Shown here in pieces: positions 30,616 to 34,061 of a DNA stretch of 34,061 nt; the stretch's first letter is position 1, and every line of letters starts with the position of its first letter. The position numbers and the translations under genes were made by a program. Source of the DNA: JBMZCV01 sp049613665 (GTDB lineage Bacteria; Bacteroidota; Bacteroidia; Chitinophagales; UBA2359); contig JBMZCV010000038.1 of assembly GCA_049613665.1 (NCBI GenBank), positions 1 to 34,061 on the forward strand. Direction: 5' to 3'. Below the pieces are notes generated by a model that saw nothing but the letters and a program-made list of their open reading frames with translations, was not told the DNA's origin and searched no databases.

Positions 30616-33600
30616 ATGAAAAAAGACTTTACACATTTAATATTGATGATATTTGCTTTATTTTGGGCAACATTGATACCTGTTCAACAATCATTTGCCC
30701 AATCAGGCAATAATTGTAATTCGGCTATCCCTATTTCTACAACGCCTTATAGCTATTCTGGAACGACTTGTGGTAGAAATAATAGTTATAATGTTAATAA
30801 TATTAATGCAGATTTTTGTGCAGGTAATCAAGGCACTTATACTAGCGGTGAAGATATGATGTTTGAATTTACGCCAACTACTTCTGGCTGCTTTAACATT
30901 GACATAACTAACAGTAATTTATGGACAGGTACACATATTTTCGATGGTTGCCCAAATCAAGGTAGTACGAATTGCCTTGATTTTACTACAGGAAACAATG
31001 TAACTTTAAGTATCAGTTTGAATGCTGGCGAAACCGCATTCATTATGATGGACAATTGGGCACCAGCACCTGATTGTGTGCCATTTGATTTGAGTATTAC
31101 AGAAAGTGCTGTAACACTTGCAAATGACTTTTGTGCAGGAGCTATTCCTTTAGATGGAAATGGTACAAATTATGGTGCTAGTAGCTGTGGCGAACCTAAC
31201 TCTTGGACACCAGATGATGGCATTTTAGTAGGGGAGAATAGTGCATGTGCTTCTAATGGAAATTTTGTTTGGAATAGTAATGACAATGGCGTTTGGTACA
31301 CATTTACACATACTGGCGGCCCTTTTGAATTTGAAGTACAAAATATTATATGTAATGGTTCAGTAGGTGGAACTTTGCAGATGGGTGTTTGGAGCAATAC
31401 GAATACTTGTGATTTGGGGCAAGAAAACTTTTTTGGTTGTGCTGTTGCCAATGGCAATTATTCGGCAACGATACCCAACCTACCTGCGGGTAATTATTAT
31501 TTGTTTGCCGATGGTAGTGCAGGAGATGAGTGTACTTGGGAGTTTACAGGTACAGGTATTGAAGAGCCAGAGTGTGGTAGTTGTCCTGCTGGTAATGACC
31601 CACCTTCTAATGATGATTGTGTTACGCCTATTAGTTTGGGAACTTTACCCAATCCATTAGGGTTTAATGGTTGTAATGGAAGCACTAATACTCAACAAGG
31701 AGGTTTAATATCAAATAATGGAACTAATATTTGTGCAACGGCAGGTAATCCTTATGTTATTATTCCTAATTGTACAAATGGTGCACAAGCAGAATTTGCA
31801 GGAGATGTTTGGTATTCTTTTGAGGCAACAGGGACAATTTTGCAAGCACAGGTTAATTCGACAGGAGCAAGCTTAGAAAGCCCTAACATAAGCTTATATG
31901 AATACAATGGTAGTTGCGATGATATGTTAGGGTATAGTTGTGTTGTTGGCAGTAATGGAACAGCTACTTTAGTACAAGATGTAATGACTATTGGACAAAC
32001 TTACTATCTTCAGATTAGTGGTAGCGACATTGATGACCAATGTGACTTTACATTGTCAATTAGAAATAATTATGATTGTGGACAATGTTTATTGGAATCT
32101 GAGATTAGCTTTATTAATCCAGAACCTATTAATGGTACATTTAATTGTGGAGAAACAGTTCAAATGTGTTATAGAGTTTTAGAATATAATCAAGCGGCTG
32201 CGAATTGGTTTCATGGCATTGTACCTATTTTTGGAGCAGGCTGGGATTTTCCAAGCTCTCTAGTATTAGGTAATCCTCCTAACTCATGCGATGGAAATGG
32301 CAATTGGGGAGTATATAATAATGTAACAAGCACATTTACAGGAGATACTTATGGACCTGGATGGTTTTATGATAGCACAGATAATGGTAGTTTCTTTGGA
32401 ATTAATTTAGATGGTAATCCAGGAAATAACTATGGTGATTTTAATGCAAGTGGTAATTGCACTTGGACTTTTTGTTTTCAAATCAACACCTTGCCTTGTA
32501 ATCAAGCTACTAATGGTATGGATTTAAGTATTGAATTTGAAAACTATGGCGACTCAGAGTCTGGTTCATGGGCTAGTCCTGGCTGTGCAGATGACCCTAA
32601 TTTTATATTTAATGCTACTTTAATAAATTGTACGGAACCACAAGTGACTGTGAGTGGGGGTACTACTTTTTGTAGTGAAGATATAACTCCAGTTACTTTG
32701 ACAGCTAATGTTACAGCAGGAGACCCTACACCAACTTTACAATGGTATGATGGAGGTATTGCTATTAGCGGACAAAATGGAAATACTTTGACGGTAACTC
32801 CAAGTGCTAGTACAACTTATAGTGTTGAAGCAGTAAACATTTGTGGAACGGCAAGCGATGTAACTACTGTTACTGTCTCGCCAAATCCAGCCTTAAATCC
32901 TACTTTTACAAATGTTACTTGCTCTGGTGAAAATGATGGTTCTATTGCCTTAGGTGTTGCAGGAAATTATACTTTTAATTGGAGCGGCCCCACAGCAGTT
33001 GGAGATGTAAATTCAGCCACTAATTTATCAGGAGGTTTGTATGAAATAACTGTTACAGATGACAATAGTAACTGTTCCACAACAATAGCTATACCGATAG
33101 GAGAAGCTTTGCCAATGACTATAAATCTTGCACCTACCAATCCTAGTTGTGCTAATGACGATGGAGAAGTTGTTGCAACAGTAGCAGACGGAACACCAAC
33201 TTATAGTTACCTTTGGAATACAGTGCCTCAACAAACTAATGCCACAGTTACAGGTTTGGCAGCAGGGACTTATACGGTTACAGTTACAGATGCTAACTCT
33301 TGTTCGGCTACGCAAAATGTGACTTTAACAGCACCTCCATTTTTTACAGTTTCTATTGGTAGTGTTCAAAACCCTACTTGTGCCGATAATGATGGTGAAG
33401 CTACTGCCGTTCCAAGTAATGGACAAGTTCCTTTTATTTACCTTTGGAATACAGTGCCTCAGCAAACTAATGCCACAGCTACAGGTTTGGCAGCAGGGAC
33501 TTATACGGTTACAGTTACAGATGCTAACTCTTGTTCGGCTACGCAAAATGTAACACTAACACCTCCTAATCCGTTTACTGTAGCTATAAATAGCCAAGAT

Positions 33601-34061
33601 CCTACTTGTGAACAATCAAATGGTCAAGCTTTAGCAGCTCCTTCTGGTGGAGCAGTACCTTTTACTTATGACTGGTCTAATATTGCAGGAACAAATGATG
33701 GAAATGTGATAACAAACTTAGCGGCAGGAACTTATACCGTTACTGTTACAGATGGAAACGATTGTACAGCAGAGACAAGTGTAACGATAAGTACAACGAG
33801 TCCTCCAAGTTTGAGCATGACGCAAAATGATGAAAATTGTAATACAGGTAATGGAGATGCAACTGCTACTGCAAGTGGTGGTACATCGCCTTATAATTAT
33901 GTTTGGAATACAGTACCAGTTCAAACGAGTCAAACTGCAACGAACTTATCAGCAGGAACTTATAGCGTAACCGTCACAGATAATGTAAATTGTACAGCAG
34001 AGACAAGTGTAACGATAATAAATTTACCAGGACCGACAGCTAGTACAAGTAGTACAGATGC
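30616..34061 (+). CDS. Large secreted protein with Ig-like domain and SprB repeats (partial, runs off the right edge)
   Basis: Open from ATG 30616 to the window end, at least 1,148 residues with no stop. Signal peptide at ~1-29 (LILMIFALFWATLIPVQQSF, cleaved near AQ). Residues ~30-390 hold repeated secreted-type beta domains rich in Cys, Asn and Gly (WYTFTHTGGPFEFEV, DVWYSFEATG). Residues ~480-670 form another beta domain. ~676-755 is an Ig-like domain (QWYDGGIAISGQNG, TYSVEAVN). From ~755 onward are at least five SprB repeats of about 77 residues with the motif LAAGTYTVTVTD. SprB is a mobile surface adhesin of gliding Bacteroidota, exported by the T9SS. A sorting domain is expected beyond the window, and would confirm T9SS export. 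Likely an adhesin or surface filament; target unknown. Confidence 0.85.
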   Translation, partial: MKKDFTHLILMIFALFWATLIPVQQSFAQSGNNCNSAIPISTTPYSYSGTTCGRNNSYNVNNINADFCAGNQGTYTSGEDMMFEFTPTTSGCFNIDITNSNLWTGTHIFDGCPNQGSTNCLDFTTGNNVTLSISLNAGETAFIMMDNWAPAPDCVPFDLSITESAVTLANDFCAGAIPLDGNGTNYGASSCGEPNSWTPDDGILVGENSACASNGNFVWNSNDNGVWYTFTHTGGPFEFEVQNIICNGSVGGTLQMGVWSNTNTCDLGQENFFGCAVANGNYSATIPNLPAGNYYLFADGSAGDECTWEFTGTGIEEPECGSCPAGNDPPSNDDCVTPISLGTLPNPLGFNGCNGSTNTQQGGLISNNGTNICATAGNPYVIIPNCTNGAQAEFAGDVWYSFEATGTILQAQVNSTGASLESPNISLYEYNGSCDDMLGYSCVVGSNGTATLVQDVMTIGQTYYLQISGSDIDDQCDFTLSIRNNYDCGQCLLESEISFINPEPINGTFNCGETVQMCYRVLEYNQAAANWFHGIVPIFGAGWDFPSSLVLGNPPNSCDGNGNWGVYNNVTSTFTGDTYGPGWFYDSTDNGSFFGINLDGNPGNNYGDFNASGNCTWTFCFQINTLPCNQATNGMDLSIEFENYGDSESGSWASPGCADDPNFIFNATLINCTEPQVTVSGGTTFCSEDITPVTLTANVTAGDPTPTLQWYDGGIAISGQNGNTLTVTPSASTTYSVEAVNICGTASDVTTVTVSPNPALNPTFTNVTCSGENDGSIALGVAGNYTFNWSGPTAVGDVNSATNLSGGLYEITVTDDNSNCSTTIAIPIGEALPMTINLAPTNPSCANDDGEVVATVADGTPTYSYLWNTVPQQTNATVTGLAAGTYTVTVTDANSCSATQNVTLTAPPFFTVSIGSVQNPTCADNDGEATAVPSNGQVPFIYLWNTVPQQTNATATGLAAGTYTVTVTDANSCSATQNVTLTPPNPFTVAINSQDPTCEQSNGQALAAPSGGAVPFTYDWSNIAGTNDGNVITNLAAGTYTVTVTDGNDCTAETSVTISTTSPPSLSMTQNDENCNTGNGDATATASGGTSPYNYVWNTVPVQTSQTATNLSAGTYSVTVTDNVNCTAETSVTIINLPGPTASTSSTD
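33208..33320 (+). repeat. 113-bp repeat inside the SprB array, copy 1
   Basis: Matches 33439-33551 at 111 of 113 bases, offset 231 bp (77 codons). It covers the motif from YLWNTVPQ to DANSCSATQN. Confidence 0.9.
33439..33551 (+). repeat. 113-bp repeat inside the SprB array, copy 2
   Basis: Partner of 33208-33320 with two differences (CAA/CAG silent, GTT/GCT changing Val to Ala). Neighbouring repeats are far more diverged, which points to recent duplication or gene conversion. Confidence 0.9.

Noticed and set aside
33028..33933. Several minus-strand frames rich in cysteine and serine
   Set aside because: They are antisense to the SprB repeats and recur only because the repeats do. The plus frame is continuous with clear domains.

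Overview
The window looks like a low-GC member of the Bacteroidota. The evidence is secreted proteins ending in type IX secretion (T9SS) sorting domains, SprB-type repeats, two TonB-dependent-receptor-type outer membrane proteins with carboxypeptidase-like N-terminal domains, SecD and SecF fused in one protein, a BatA protein, and many matches to the Bacteroidota -7 promoter element TAnnTTTG upstream of genes. Order or genus cannot be fixed from the sequence.

Layout. 1-1300 is a gene-poor AT-rich stretch with two inverted repeats and a tRNA-Gly / tRNA-Leu / tRNA-Gly cluster that has tandem promoters and a strong terminator. 1303-6772 (minus) holds two T9SS-exported proteins. The upstream one (RCC1 repeats plus beta-helix) is cut by a single in-frame TAG. 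The last 90 bp of the two genes are 97% identical. 7032-8990 is an ABC-F ATPase. 9204-12041 is a large STAND NTPase, which I read as HEPN, NB-ARC, TPR and a cold-shock-like OB fold; it is the best candidate for a poorly described (probably antiphage) system. Behind it lie a long hairpin and decayed coding sequence. 12466-17928 is an accessory block: a LysR regulator divergent from a rhodanese gene, an outer membrane beta-barrel receptor, an unknown protein, a GNAT, then a truncated GNAT joined to the C-terminal part of an aminotransferase.

18222-19223 is batA with no other Bat genes beside it in the window, convergent with a TonB-dependent receptor (19454-21748, minus). A 529-bp gap leads to secDF (22278-25346), followed by a textbook terminator and a small coiled-coil protein. 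25938-26465 carries an interspersed palindromic repeat. 26466-27827 (minus) encodes a cupin protein resembling cysteine dioxygenase with a long unknown N-terminal half. 27979-29853 (minus) is the topoisomerase IV B subunit. After a 762-bp gap an open frame starting at 30616 runs off the right edge. It encodes a secreted protein of more than 1,148 residues with an Ig-like domain and at least five SprB repeats.

Housekeeping parts (tRNAs, ABC-F, SecDF, ParE, BatA) alternate with accessory or surface-protein parts. The secreted repeat proteins and the receptors would depend on Sec export (SecDF is encoded here), and the T9SS substrates would then use the type IX machinery, which is not in the window. 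No CRISPR array, transposase, phage gene or rRNA was seen.
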